A stretch of DNA of 64,000 nucleotides, taken from Diplonema japonicum. Its lineage: Eukaryota > Euglenozoa > Diplonemea > Diplonemida > Diplonemidae. The stretch's first letter is position 1, and the number at the start of each line of letters is the position of its first letter. Location: the NCBI GenBank assembly GCA_964019335.1, contig OZ025698.1, positions 186,001 through 250,000 of the forward strand, given 5' to 3'. The notes beneath the pieces were generated by a model. The model searched no databases, was not told where the DNA came from, and saw nothing but the letters and a program-made list of their open reading frames with translations. The translations under genes were made by a program, and so were the position numbers. Below are positions 27,809 to 38,906 of this stretch, one piece after another.

Positions 27809-29206
27809 TCAAGAATGAGAGGTCATGATGGAGTGCAAGCTCAACATGCACGTCCCCATGCCCCACAGTGGGATCAGTGCATAACCCTTCATGTGGCTTA
27901 GGAGCCCTCGCAGGTGCAACGCTCTTGGCGAGTTTTCTGCTTCCTCACCCTCCATCTTAGCATTCCGCATGAGCTGTGCGTACATGATAGGCGGGAAGAT
28001 GTACACCACACACGTGCCGAAGATAGCACCCTTGTACGCGAGGATGCGCTCTATTTTGTCGAAGGTGACGCCCATGACTGTAGTGGCAAAAACCAGACCC
28101 AGGGTGGTGAGGATCAGGGTGTTGCGGGGTGCTGTATTTGTAGTGACGGTCCCCGACGATGCCAGGGAGAAGATGGACTCCCTTGCAGAATGGTGTGCAA
28201 GAGGGAAGGTGAAAGCCACAACAAGGGCAAGGAGGACCCGTGCCTGGACCGCCACCGACCAGTCGGGAGAAAAGTTGAGAAGGATGCTGCCCTTTGTGTA
28301 CTCACCAAATGTGAGATACCCGCAAACACCCACAAAGAGGTAGATCGACAGGGAGAAGATCATAGCAAAGCCAACCACTAAGCCGAACCTAGAGAGGGAC
28401 CTGTTGCTGAGCTCTTGGTAAAACCGTGGCGCGTTGTAGTGGGCAGTAAAAGCTACATTCACAACAGGCACGGCAGCCCATGCTTGAGAAGTGATGGCCA
28501 CGTACTGAACTGTGTCGTATGCCTTGTCCCTGACGGTGGCAGAGGGGAAGGCGTCCGTGGGGCGTGTCACAGCAGTGGTGATGACAAGCAGAGCAGATCC
28601 AAAACAAGCTAAGAATGACACCAACGACGTCCACTTCAGACCCTCTGTGTTCCGCAGCAAGCTAAGCGGCAGGAACACAAAAAGAGATGTCGTACAGATA
28701 ACTATGTCCCTGTCCACCCGCAGGGCTCCCGTCTCCCCGCCTAAGAAATCACCGACAAGTATGACAAATGACACACAGCTACCTAAAGAGTACATAAGCA
28801 CGCAGACCTGCGCCACTGTACCGAACCCTTCGCCGAACGCCTTCTTCCCTATTCCGAGATATGTGAAAGAGTGCGCCTGTTCGCAGCACTCTGCTAGTAA
28901 GTAGTAGCACATCGAGTTGAGGATGCATGTGAAAGTGCAGACAAGGATGCCACCTAGCACTGACGAGCGCTTGACTGCCCATGGCATAGAGAAGAGTCCT
29001 GCACCTACCACGTTGTTGATTAGGTTGAGCGACGACGCCCACATGGGTGCTGTTGCATTTTCACTCCCGCCCCCGCTTGGACTGTCCATTTTCCCCTTCG
29101 GAGACACACTGATTGAACCACTGGGAACCCGGAGGGCAACATTCTTCACACCAGCCAAAGCAACAGCATGGTCTGGGACCTCTCTCACCGTTATTGTCGG
29201 GTGCAT
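27809..29206 (-). CDS. AAAP-family (SLC38-like) amino-acid transporter
   Basis: The start is set at ATG 29206 (MHPTITVREVPDH), nine bases after a CTTCACAG acceptor; a further ATG upstream would add an implausible lysine run. 465 residues. About 11 hydrophobic helices begin at residue 60 with the family signature WASSLNLINNVVGAGLFSMPWA (GxGxxxxP). The unwound helix-1 region and the later SQAWAAVPVVNVAFTAHYNAPRFY segment match vacuolar and plasma-membrane amino acid/auxin permeases. It probably carries neutral amino acids with H+ or Na+. The N-terminal 50 residues are cytosolic and Ser-rich. Confidence 0.88.
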   Translation of the reverse strand: MHPTITVREVPDHAVALAGVKNVALRVPSGSISVSPKGKMDSPSGGGSENATAPMWASSLNLINNVVGAGLFSMPWAVKRSSVLGGILVCTFTCILNSMCYYLLAECCEQAHSFTYLGIGKKAFGEGFGTVAQVCVLMYSLGSCVSFVILVGDFLGGETGALRVDRDIVICTTSLFVFLPLSLLRNTEGLKWTSLVSFLACFGSALLVITTAVTRPTDAFPSATVRDKAYDTVQYVAITSQAWAAVPVVNVAFTAHYNAPRFYQELSNRSLSRFGLVVGFAMIFSLSIYLFVGVCGYLTFGEYTKGSILLNFSPDWSVAVQARVLLALVVAFTFPLAHHSARESIFSLASSGTVTTNTAPRNTLILTTLGLVFATTVMGVTFDKIERILAYKGAIFGTCVVYIFPPIMYAQLMRNAKMEGEEAENSPRALHLRGLLSHMKGYALIPLWGMGTCMLSLHSIMTSHS

Positions 29207-29756
29207 CCAACCTGTCTGTGAAGTGCAGAATGGGCAGAAAGGGAAAAAGTGTAATATGGATCTAGATAAGAACTTCTTTCTTTTTTTTTTTTTCATGTGC
29301 AACGTCTCGGCGACCCGTCAAAGGCTTCAAGAAGTCGTGACTTAGTCTTCAAAACTTTACAAGAGAAGGGGTGGGAGGGTGGGAAATTACAAAAAGAAAG
29401 GGGGGAAATAAAAAAAAAAAAAAGAAAGAGAAAACAAAACAAAAAAAAAGGACAAACAACAACAGCAAGGACAGGACAGAGAAGAGGCAATCAGACGACT
29501 CAGTTGACCCTTAATACCGCTATCACTGCCCTTGCTTCACAAGCAGCGCTCAAAGTAACGTGTCAGGGATACATTGAACAAGGGTGGCAAAGGTGATACA
29601 AACAGGGTCCTCATGCTGCCTAATTCACAAAGAAAACAGCAAAACGAGTGCTGGTGCAAGGAAATGCACAGAGAACAGCACTCAATGCAATCTAGCTAAA
29701 GAGTAGAGGGCTTTACAGGGGGAAAAGGGGGAGGAATGAACAAGTGATTCTATAGT
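29207..29756. other. Intergenic, A/T-rich low complexity
   Basis: Contains a poly-T/A stretch (29276-29295) and purine-rich runs (29390-29455). No gene is supported. Likely 3' UTR of the downstream-facing coiled-coil gene and 5' leader of the transporter. Confidence 0.5.
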
Positions 29757-32248
29757 CTAAGCTCTTGGGTAACGAAGCTCGTGCGTGACAGTAGGCCTTG
29801 CTGCAGTCAAAGGCGACGGTGAGCGTCCAGTACGGGTGGGCGACAGGTCCCTGTGGGAAGGTGTCGGTGGCTTAGCGAAGGCGGTGCCGTACACGGGTGA
29901 CACAGCGTGCTGGTCAGAAGCGTACTGCTGACCGAGGGAGGCTACTTGACCCAGAGCTGTATTCAGCGAGGACTGCAGCTGCCCCTGTTGTCCCCTCATT
30001 GAGCCCAGCTCCTTCTTCAGATTCGCGATCTCCAGCTCTTTGGAGGCAAGCTCCTGTGCAGCCTGCTCCAGAAGCCTTTCCTGCTCCCTCTTAGCTGCCT
30101 GGTCTCTGAGCTCGGCTTCTCTGTGCACCATTTCCATCTCGCGAGCTATCTTCTGCTTCTCTACGTGTGTAGCAGTAGTGTGCTCCTGTTCAAGGAGATC
30201 CTTCTGGCGGTTGGTTTGCTCCTTGAGCCTCAGCTCACGGTCTCTGAACTCGAACTCTTTCTGTGCCAAAGCCATCTCTTTCTCAGCGTGTTGCTGTGAC
30301 ATCTTTTCGTTCCTCTCCTGCTCATCTCTCAGCTGCTTCTCAAGCCTCTCGATGTGCTGCTGCAGAACGTTGATGCGCAACTCTAAGGCGACCTTCTCCT
30401 GGTGCACTGCTGTCTTGTCGTGCTTGAGTTCGTCGTGTTGCAGCCCCATTGAGACCTTGTGCTTCTCCGCCGTCTGGAAAGCGCTGCACCAATCCTTGAT
30501 CTCTTTGTCCTTCGCAACCAGCTCCTCTTTAGATCTTTGCAGCATTTCTTGCAAACGGAGAACCTCAGCACGGGCACGGCCCATCTCTTCCTGAAGCATC
30601 GCCTTCTCTCTCTCGATCTCTCTAATCTTCAGCTCTGCTTCATCGCGTCCAGCCTTCTGACCCTGTGTTAGTTGTGTCAGTATTTCTTGTCACCCAGTTT
30701 ATTTATACCTGCTTGTAACTGTCCTGGTGCAAGTCCAGCTGTCTGTCCTTCATGGCAAGCTCACCTGAGAATTGATCTTCTTTGAGCTTGAGACCCTGCT
30801 CTGCCTGTAGCCTCAGTTCCTTCTCCTTGAAGAGCTCCTCTGCGAGCTTTTCCTGGGCGGCCCTGTCGATCTGCTGTTGTCTGATCTGCTCACCTAGCTC
30901 ACCCTGCGAACGCTTAGCAGTCTCCGCTTCCACGGCAGCAGTGAAGCACTGTGAGTGTCGGTTGTGCTGTGTGTAAATACCTCCTTCCTGAGCTCGTCCC
31001 TCTCAACCTTAACCTGCTCATACAACTCCATAAGGGAATCAAAGTTCTTCTTTTCCCCAAGCAAGGCACGAATCTTGTCTTGTGCCGCCTCAAGATCCTG
31101 TTGTGTGGTGCTAACACTGCGCACGGCATACCTGACGCATCTGCTGCATGGCGAAATCGCTGTCTTTCTGGGAATCACGGAGCTGCTCGTATGTCGATTG
31201 CTTGTCCTGTTTGTTGCTATTAAAAGGAGTTCAGTAATACCTTCACGCTCGACTTCCAGTGGTCCTCAAGTTGCTGCCTGGCAAGTGCCAATGCTTCCTG
31301 CAGCTCTTTGATGTGCAAGTCCTTCTCCTGGAGCTTGACTTCAAGCTGAGGGTTGGATGCAGGTGCTGTAATCTGCTGGATAACAGGGGCAATGGGCTCG
31401 ATAGGCTGGATAGGCTGGATGACGGGCAGGCTTTGCGGTGCAGGTGACGATGCAGTGGGGGTCTGACCAAGGCGCTCGACGTACTTCTTGTACAGTGTAG
31501 TCTGCATTTCCAGCTCCTGCTGAAGACCACGGATGGTCGCCTCGTAGCGTGCCCGGTCGGATTCGCGAGCACGTTCTGTTTCTTGAAGGCGTGCGTCGGT
31601 CTCTCTCTGCATCTGTCTGAACTCTTCGACGGTCTTCATGGCAGCTGCTACCTTATCGTTCCCTTCCATGATCATCTGATCAGCTGCGGACTTTTCCTTG
31701 CTGATCTCGAGGATCCTCCTTGCAAGCTCCGCAATTCTCTGCTGCGCCTTTTCAGGGACCTCACCTCTTACCCTTTCGAGTTCTTCCCTTTCAAGCCTAA
31801 GCCTTTCCTGCTCACCTTTCTGCTCTCTCAGAGCTTCCTTCATCTGCAGGATCTCCTCTTCGAGCCTGTCGCACTCAGCCTCTTTGTTCTGCAAATGTAC
31901 TGCTGTGTCTGCCGTTCGTTGCGCGCATGTCTGTGCAACTTTTCTGATCTCATGCTTAGAGGCCTCGACCTTCTGCTGCAGTTCGTGGTTGAGCTTCCGG
32001 AGCTGGTCCATATCCTTGGCATGTTTCTCCTTCTCCCTTGCCATCTCGTATTTCTTATCTTGCAGCAGCCTGATGAGACCTTCATTCTCTTCGAAAGCAC
32101 GGTGCAGCTGTCTCTCCACCTCTGCTGCGCGTGCTTTGTTCCTGAGAAACTCAGTCAGGATCTGTTTGGCTCTCTCCTTTGCCTCTTCCTCATCAGTGTC
32201 GGAGACCAGACTCCCCACGGACGATGGCGCGGTCGGTTGGTATGCCAT
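29757..32248 (-). CDS. Five-exon long coiled-coil protein
   Basis: Exons 32248-31241, 31206-31132, 31097-30981, 30948-30709 and 30662-29757. Introns are 34, 34, 32 and 46 nt, all falling cleanly between codons; 781 residues. The start MAYQPTAPSSVGSLVSDTDEEE follows a CACCACAG acceptor by eight bases. Residues about 25-265 and 330-700 are almost continuous heptad coiled coil rich in Glu, Lys, Gln and Arg, broken by a Pro-rich hinge (about 285-320, PVIQPIQPIEPIAPVIQ). The tail is Ser/Pro-rich with SPTRTGRSPSP. This is the make-up of cytoskeletal, flagellar or Golgin-like tethers; no specific orthologue is recognised. Each unspliced reading hits stops within the proposed introns, which supports the model. 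Confidence 0.85.
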
Positions 32249-33080
32249 GTTGTCTTCTGTGGTGTGTGTGTGTTGGCAGGACTGCAGAATAGAATGATGG
32301 GACACTATTTCTTTTTCCTTCTTTGATGAAACACGTAAACTCGCAGGTAGCTAACTAACAGAACAAAACATTTCTTTTTTTCCCCTTTCCTGCTTCTCCT
32401 TTTGGCGCGGTACAGCAAGCCACACCTCGAATGAACGACAAGAGACAGACTGGCTCCGCCGGGTGCGTGACTCTCTTGGATGTAGCTTTACACTGACCAT
32501 GCACAAAGACTGCAACTGACGACTGATACAAACTGAGAACGTCGGTAAGGACGCTAGGCCCATACGGACACTGGCTGAACTGTCCAACTCATGCCCGCAC
32601 TTAAGCACTTACACACAGGGGGATAGGAACAGGATAGAAAAGAGGCAGCAGGCAATACAAACGAAATGCGGGGCTTTCATCTGTGGGGAGGGAGGGGGGG
32701 AGGGGGAGAAGGGGGGGGTCGTAATAGCAAGTTGCACAGGCAGCCACTTCCACTTGAGCCATTTTCTTTCGCAGACACGCTCAACGTGGACAACACCTGC
32801 ACTGCAAGGTAGGGCACCTTTTGAACTGTTCTGTTAACCGTCAGGTGCTGCCTCACATGTATTTCTTTTTCTTTCTTTCTTTCGTTCTTTCTTTCTTCTT
32901 TCTTTCTTTTTTGGTTAAAAAAGCCAGCTGAACCGGACTGGATCTCGTGTCCTGTCCTAGTGCCAACACTTCACACTCAGCTCAAGCTCCACAATCCAAG
33001 AAAAGGCCATTAAACCGCTATTCCTGCGACCGAAACTCAAACGGGGAAAAAAAGGGGGGGGGGGGAAGCGGGTCACGCTG
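32249..33080. other. Intergenic with poly-G and CTTT microsatellite
   Basis: G-rich tract at about 32683-32721, (CTTT)n-like pyrimidine tract at about 32866-32912, and poly-G at 33052-33064. No gene seen. Confidence 0.5.
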
Positions 33081-34288
33081 TTACAGCCCGAAGCCACGTA
33101 GTCTCTGCAAAACTATTTCATTGCTCGAGGTAGTGCGCGGGGCTGTGCACATCTTGCACTCTTGGCGCCTGCTAAAATTCACGTTCTGTTGTGTGTGTGT
33201 TTTAAGCAAACTCCTGCATACCTGGCAGGCCATGCAGAACCAGTCCCCGGGCCTGGGGGTACCACCGCCCGACCGGGGGAGCGCTTTGTCTTTTTCGGTT
33301 TCGCAGGTTTTACACTGCATCCTTTTCGCATAGTTCAAGTGCCCACACACCCAACAATCCCAGTCAGCCATCGGGTCCTGAGGGCCCCCTGTACCATTGT
33401 CATCGTTGCACTTCGGCCATACCTGCATGCTTCATTTGTTGGTAGTAGTCGAAGCCATAGTAGGAATCAGCAGGTGTGGAGGGGCCGGCACCCCAGCCAG
33501 CAGAAGACCCCATGAAGCCCATGCCGTGTGAAGAGTGCCTGAAGCTGTCAGCGTACGGGGAGTAGGACCTCGGTTGACCAAAGCCCGGCCCAGACCCGTA
33601 GGCATGAGGCATCTGTGGGTAGTGCACGTGAGAGTAACTGTGTTGTGACATCGCCGCCGCACCGCCTCTCGTGTACTGCAGTGGGTGCGTCATGAATTGT
33701 TTCGCCAGCATGGGGTTGAAGAGGCAGTGTCTGCAGTTCACCCTGCGCGACGGGTTGATACTCCGGCAGCTAGGGCATTCCCACTCAGATGTGTCTTTGC
33801 CTGCAGTGTACGAAGTTGATAGTTTTGCACTGCATACCTGGTGTTGGGTGTGCCAGCTTCATGTGCCCGCATGACATGCACTGTGCTCTCTTCGCGAAGT
33901 TGTGCACGCCACAGCCCTGACAGTACCAGTCTCCGCTTTTAAACACAACCTTTTCTTTATCCTCACCCTCCTCACCCTCTTCACCCTCTTCGGTTTCGTT
34001 TTCGTCTCCTGCTGGTTTCTCCTGCTCGCTTGCTTCTTCATTTATTTTGTCTTCATCATTTTTACTTATATTTTCTTCTTCCTTTTTCGTTATATTTTCG
34101 CTCTCCTTTACGTCGGTTGTTTTTTGTATTTTGTCCCCAGCCTCTTCGCCCTCTTCAGCTGCCTCCTCAACGTCTTTCACATCCTTTGCTTCTTCATCTT
34201 TTGTTTCCTCTACTTCCTTCACTTCTGGTGCCTCTACATCTTGTGCTTCAGACGGCACTGCTGGTTTCTCATTCTCAACGTCAGACAT
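33081..34288 (-). CDS. Protein with four RanBP2-type zinc fingers
   Basis: Exons 34288-33838, 33800-33423, 33388-33222 and 33185-33081; introns of 37, 34 and 36 nt; 366 residues. The first 115 residues are a Glu/Lys-rich acidic region. Four zinc fingers follow, each W-x-C-x2-C ... N ... C-x2-C: DWYCQGCGVHNFAKRAQCMSC, EWECPSCRSINPSRRVNCRHC, DWDCWVCGHLNYAKRMQC and DWFCMACQNVNFSRRQEC. Fingers 1 and 2 are adjacent, then a Gly/Ser/Tyr/Met-rich linker (about 190-275), then fingers 3 and 4. The Asn and the basic residues before the third Cys match ZRANB2-type fingers that read single-stranded RNA. Likely an RNA-binding or splicing factor. Splicing is required to complete fingers 2, 3 and 4. Confidence 0.88.
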
Positions 34289-34421
34289 GTTTCTTGGTGT
34301 GTGGTGTGGTGTGGTGTTTCGCTTTTAACGTTGGTGACAATAACAAACAAAATAATTACAAAACACTGTGCTGTATCCTCGCACCATCTACACTACAACA
34401 GAGCAACACCCCCCTTTGCAG

Positions 34422-35135
34422 TTATGCTGCCCACGACGGCTTCACCAGCTTCTTGCCCTTTCCTCGTATGAAGTTCTGCGGTGCTGGGTTGTCATTTCCC
34501 GAGATGATGTTGTAGGCTGTGCCGCGTGGTGGAGAGGCAGCAGTGAGGGGAGATGAAGGGGTTGGGCCTGACCCGGCTCCCCCTGGCTGGAAGTAGGAGT
34601 TGTAAACCACAAAATTGTTGTTTTGGGGGACGTGGTTGTTGAGGTGGAAGTGCTTGCTCAAGAAAGAGAGCAGCTTTCCAGACGGTCTGTCGTAGCCCAG
34701 CTTGCGGGGCTGCACATCACCGTTGCTTTCCAGCATATAGTCGAAGAGAAGGCGTCCGATGCCCGACCTTTGGTAGTCCTCATGCACGTAGAAGTCTAGT
34801 ACGCACAACGGTTGGATCTCGTTGAGCTTTGCTGTCTCATTCCTGATGAACAGGTTCTTCTTTCCAACTTTTAATATTCCGTAGACGACCCCCCTGCTCC
34901 CAGCCATGTATAGTGTGTGGTCACTGCTGCACAGGAGTCCAGTACTCGTGATGACACGGCTTAGTCCTTGCGCCTTCATGCTTCTCACACCAAGTTCGTC
35001 CACTACACTGCATATCAATGCTCCGCACGCCGTGCGTTTCGCTTGTGCTAAGGTCCTTAAGTCCCACTTGCTGAAGCCCACATCATCGCCCGAGACATTG
35101 AACAACTTCCTTGCCTCTGCGTTCGGGATCTCCAT
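34422..35135 (-). CDS. ATAT1: Alpha-tubulin N-acetyltransferase
   Basis: 237 residues from ATG 35135. The GNAT domain of the MEC-17/ATAT1 family is clear: GVVYGILKVGKKNLFIRN, PLCVLDFYVHEDYQRSGIGR with the Q/RxxGxG acetyl-CoA loop, LFDYML, LGYDRPSGKLLSFLSKHF and VPQNNNFVVY. The conserved Asp of the LDFYVHE segment and the DRPS motif are present. The enzyme acetylates Lys40 of alpha-tubulin inside stable microtubules, typically of the flagellum. The C-terminal 50 residues are a disordered basic tail. This implies that the organism has, or recently had, axonemal microtubules. Confidence 0.93.
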   Translation of the reverse strand: MEIPNAEARKLFNVSGDDVGFSKWDLRTLAQAKRTACGALICSVVDELGVRSMKAQGLSRVITSTGLLCSSDHTLYMAGSRGVVYGILKVGKKNLFIRNETAKLNEIQPLCVLDFYVHEDYQRSGIGRLLFDYMLESNGDVQPRKLGYDRPSGKLLSFLSKHFHLNNHVPQNNNFVVYNSYFQPGGAGSGPTPSSPLTAASPPRGTAYNIISGNDNPAPQNFIRGKGKKLVKPSWAA

Positions 35136-36014
35136 GTTGAGAGTGGCAACTGGTTAGAATGTATTGTACAAAACTATGGCAAAGGTTTGAAACAGGGAAA
35201 GATTTGTTTTGTTTTTGTTTTTTTTTTCTTCTTTTTTTTTCTTTTTTTTTATAAATGAAGAATAAGAATAATTTGTTTCATAAGGTTTCCTTTTTTTTTT
35301 TTTTTTTTGGTTGTTTTTTTTTTTTTTTTTTTTTTTTTTTTCATTACTTCCATCGATTTCGATCTTGAAGACATAACTGGAGGAATGCATCCCTTCTTCT
35401 TCTTTTTTTTCCTTTTTTTTTTTGTTCACCTCCTTTTTTTTTTCTTTCTTTCTTTCTTCTTCTTTTGTTTCTTTTCTCTTTTCTATTCGTTACTGTTTTT
35501 TTATTAGGTTCGTGGCACCCCGTTATCCGCTAAGGCGACAGAGACACTCAGCTGACACGTTCATTTAGGTTTTGAAAGATACAAACCATCTGACCTAAAT
35601 CCCCAGCGGGCAGCACCCGTTCTGGAGCAACAGCAGCAATGTGCTTCGGGCTTCACGAGCCGTTTAAAGACAAGGCAACCAAAACAAAACATTTCTGTGG
35701 CGTTAGTGGGGAAGAGCTAGCTAAAACTCAAATGGAGAATTCAAACTAGTGGGAGGTCCGCCAGGAATACCCAACCACGGCCCGACCAGCCACTACCAAG
35801 AGACAGCCTACAGAAGCGTACTGTGACACTTCTCACCCAGCACCAACTCCAAAAAAAAAAAAAAAAGAATTCTACGTAAGGGTGGGGTAGGGAGCTAACG
35901 ACCAGATTCACATGAGGAGAGCCCCAATGAGCTCGTTTATTACTACTCTATCATACGGCATGTGTAGTGCCTAATAAGGAAAAAAAGGATTATCACTAAC
36001 ATGCTTCTATGAAT
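35136..36014. other. Intergenic with very long poly-T tracts
   Basis: Positions 35190-35510 are dominated by T runs (longest at about 35311-35341), with interrupting TTTC/TTTG. 35516-36010 is mixed sequence without a gene I can support. On the minus sense strand these are poly-A tracts, so they are not classic polypyrimidine acceptor signals for this array. Confidence 0.5.
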
Positions 36015-36317
36015 TCACAGGTTCGGAGACGAGAAACTTGGCCGTGGGGAGGAGGAGGGCGATGCTGCAGGCACGTACCGATCCCATGGGGAACCAGGGC
36101 TCGTCGCCTTGAAGGAGGGGTTGGAACTGTTGGGAGAGCTGACACCTTCCGGGAGGGGGCGCAACATTTCAGTGAACGGGACAGACTGCTGGGGAGAAAA
36201 GGCAAGCGGGCCCCAGCCGTCACCACCGAAGTCGTCACTATCGTCATCGTCGCTCTCTGCTGCGAACTTAACCGGCTCGTTGGTGCTGATCAGCTGCGGC
36301 GGCGCCATTTTCTTTCT

Positions 36318-36363
<46 letters not shown>

Positions 36364-37237
36364 CCCATTGGGCATACTTTTCGCTCACGGGCACTGCAAA
36401 GTTCTTGAAGCTTGCCTTAGGAGACATACTAGGCTCTGGTTCAGAATCGGGAGGGCCGAATCTCGGGGCCTGTTCTTGATGGTGTGTTGTTAGCAATGCA
36501 TACCCCTTCCTGCCCTGCGCGCGCCGTTTCTTCGTTCTTGTTGGTGTTGCTCACACTGTTGACCCCTTGCACAGGCGGACTTTGTGTCACGGACGGCATC
36601 CTTTCTAAACTCGTGTCTGACTGTTTCCTCCCATGTCTCCACTGCTCTGCAGGGGATTTCCAATTTCCTTTTTTCTGAAGCTGTGCGGAGTTGTACAAAT
36701 CCCGTGATTCTGTGGACCATTCGACTTTGGTTGTCGCACCCAAGAATGTCGAGGATATGGTCTCGTACAGCTCTGTCATCTTCTTGAATTCCTCTTCTGT
36801 GGAGTCGGTCAAGTTCCTTCTGTCGGGTGCGAACTTTACCAACAAATCGTGTTCAGGGTGCGCAAGGGAGAGCCACAGTTGCCACACACCTTCGCTGTCT
36901 TTCTGCATTACGGACCTTTTCACTGAGTCGAATTTCAAGTACCTCTTCACTTTGCTGCTCGTGTCAGTCAGCAGCAAACAGTACCTCGACACGATAAACA
37001 CACGGTCCTGCAGCTTCCCATTATGGTTGACCTTCTGGCATATCCTGATATACGCCATCTCCTTGTCCTCGTTGAACCCCTTCAAATCGCCCCCCACCTT
37101 TGCAGGCACAAAGTTCAACTTCTTAACTGCCTGCATGTATTGTGTTCAAAAAATTGTCCCAAACAGCATACCGTCACTCCTATGACCTTCCCCTCGCTAT
37201 TGACCATAGGCCTTGGAGATGACTCACCACCGATCAT
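36015..37237 (-). CDS. PH-like domain protein, interrupted by a 45-nt poly-A run
   Basis: Exons 37237-37172 (MIGGESSPRP start), 37130-36504 and 36469 downward; introns of 41 and 34 nt. Residues about 35-150 (YIRICQKVNHNGKLQDRVFIVSRYCLLLTDTS onward, then WQLWLSLAHPEHDLLVKF) resemble a PH or other membrane/phosphoinositide-binding beta domain. A disordered segment follows and reaches a run of 45 A on the sense strand (36319-36363). In the reading given, the exon-3 frame continues as poly-Lys to a stop at 36290 (290 residues). One frame over, an open segment rich in Ser/Pro/Asp (36307-36015, MAPPQLISTNEPVKF) follows. It is either the true C-terminus displaced by a homopolymer length error, or a separate 97-residue gene starting at ATG 36307. 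Confidence 0.65.
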
Positions 37238-37467
37238 TGTCTATACCTATGTGGTGGTTAGGGTTCGAAGAAATCGCGAATATGCTCACTGATAAAGATA
37301 CGTATGCTCAAACACTGCACTGCACGGTCTTTCAAGGCCTACCAGTAAAGCAGCAGACGAAAGACCAACGGAAGGCAAAAAAAGACAAAACCGAAGACAA
37401 AGTAGACAAATGATAATGGGGATGGGATAAAGAGCCAGTTTGCTACCTCCTCCTGTCACGAGACATT

Positions 37468-38434
37468 TTAGTTGTAGACACCATTCTTTCTCCACGTGTA
37501 CTCCTCGTAGCTTGCCTCACCGTACTTCCTTTTGATCTCCGACTCAAAGAGGGAGCGGACATAGTCGTAGTCAGGTGTCTCCTCGTACTCAAGCGACCTG
37601 CAATACTGAATGAACCGAAGGAAAGCAGGGCTGTAGCCGTGGCAGAGTTCAGACAGGGCAGTAGACTCCTTTCCTGCGTGGATCAGCTCGTTACGCTTGC
37701 GCTTACTGTTACCACATGTAAGGCCCTGCCACGGGAGCCTCCCACGGAGCAGGTACAGGAACATGTACCCAATGGCTTCGAGGTCATCACGTCTGCTCGG
37801 CTCGTACCCTCTGTGGGTGTTCAGACCAACATAGCGCGACGTCCCTATCATGGGCCTGCCGAGCCTGAACTTGATATGCGACATGTCTGAGTGCCTGTAC
37901 TTCTTGGAGAGCCCGAAGTCAATGAGGTACACTTTGTGGGCATCGCTTCCCTTGCCCATCAGGAAGTTGTGCGGCTTGATGTCACGGTGTATGATGCCTG
38001 CGAGGTGCGTCTGTTCTATGCTATCGATGACTAAGGGGGACAGCAGGAGCACCGTCTGCTCGTCGAGTTGCCTGTCGCACTTCTGGAAAAGCTCTTCAAT
38101 GCTAGGCCCCAGCAGCTCCTGTATCAGCACGTTGTGGTCCTTCAAAGCGATCAAGCTGATGGCCTTCGGCACACGCAGCTCGCCCACTGTCGACCTCACG
38201 ATCGTGTTCATTATGGAAAATTCTGACTTCAGTTTGGGGCGGCTGTACTCTGTGTCTTCGATTTTCAGGCACACTTTGCATTTTTCATTGTCTTCGCTGA
38301 CACCCATGAAACAGTCCCCAAAGCTCCCGCTGCCTACCTTTTCCTTGATCACATACCCACCAATTGCCCTTCCCTTCCACCTGGCCTTTTCTTCGCTGTT
38401 TGCGCGTTTCCTCTTTCTCTCGCGCTCACCACGA

Positions 38435-38469
<35 letters not shown>

Positions 38470-38556
38470 ATCCCTGTCCCTGTCCCTATCACGGTGCTTC
38501 TTTGCGAGATAAGCGTCTTTCTCATACTTCTCGTTCCCGAGATCTCTTGACACCAT
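37468..38556 (-). CDS. Casein kinase 1 family protein kinase
   Basis: Start at ATG 38556 (MVSRDLGNEKYEKD); 362 residues. An (Arg-Asp)n repeat (about 22-45), coded by a hexanucleotide array at about 38436-38495, precedes a basic NLS-like patch. The kinase domain spans about 70-345: glycine loop VGSGSFGDCFMG, VCLKIE, HRDIKPHNFLMG, IDFGLSKKY, GTSRYVGLNTHRGYEPSRRDDLEAIGY, and LPWQGL, the CK1-specific subdomain. All catalytic residues are intact. CK1 enzymes phosphorylate primed or acidic Ser/Thr sites in DNA repair, trafficking and flagellar signalling. The tail is short, unlike CK1-delta/epsilon. The RD-repeat N-terminus is unusual for the family and may direct it to splicing speckles, as RD/RS regions often do (inference). 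Confidence 0.93.
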
Positions 38557-38906
38557 TGGCAAAAGATTTGCTCTGGTCAATGCCCTGTGCGTGATGGCTT
38601 GAAGTGAGGTGCAATAATAATAAAAAAAAAAAGAGGAGGGGGGTAAATTAGAACTAAAAGAAACTAAAAAATATAGCTTGTCCACAGAAGAATTATTTGA
38701 CCTTTTTCTTTTTTAGTTTCGATCTTTTCTTTTTTTATTTACTTTTTTTTTTCTTTTTTCTCGGACGAGTTCATATTTCTTTTTTTCTCCCCCCCGGAAA
38801 TAAAAACCAACGCAATAGCAGCGGTGTGACCCTCCCTCCCATTCTTCATTTACTACATTTTTTTTTCCTCTTCTTCTACCAAGGAAACATCAGTCCCATG
38901 TTGTGT
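38557..38906. other. Intergenic, pyrimidine-rich on the plus strand
   Basis: Poly-T/C tracts at about 38700-38800 and 38860-38880. No gene seen. Confidence 0.5.
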
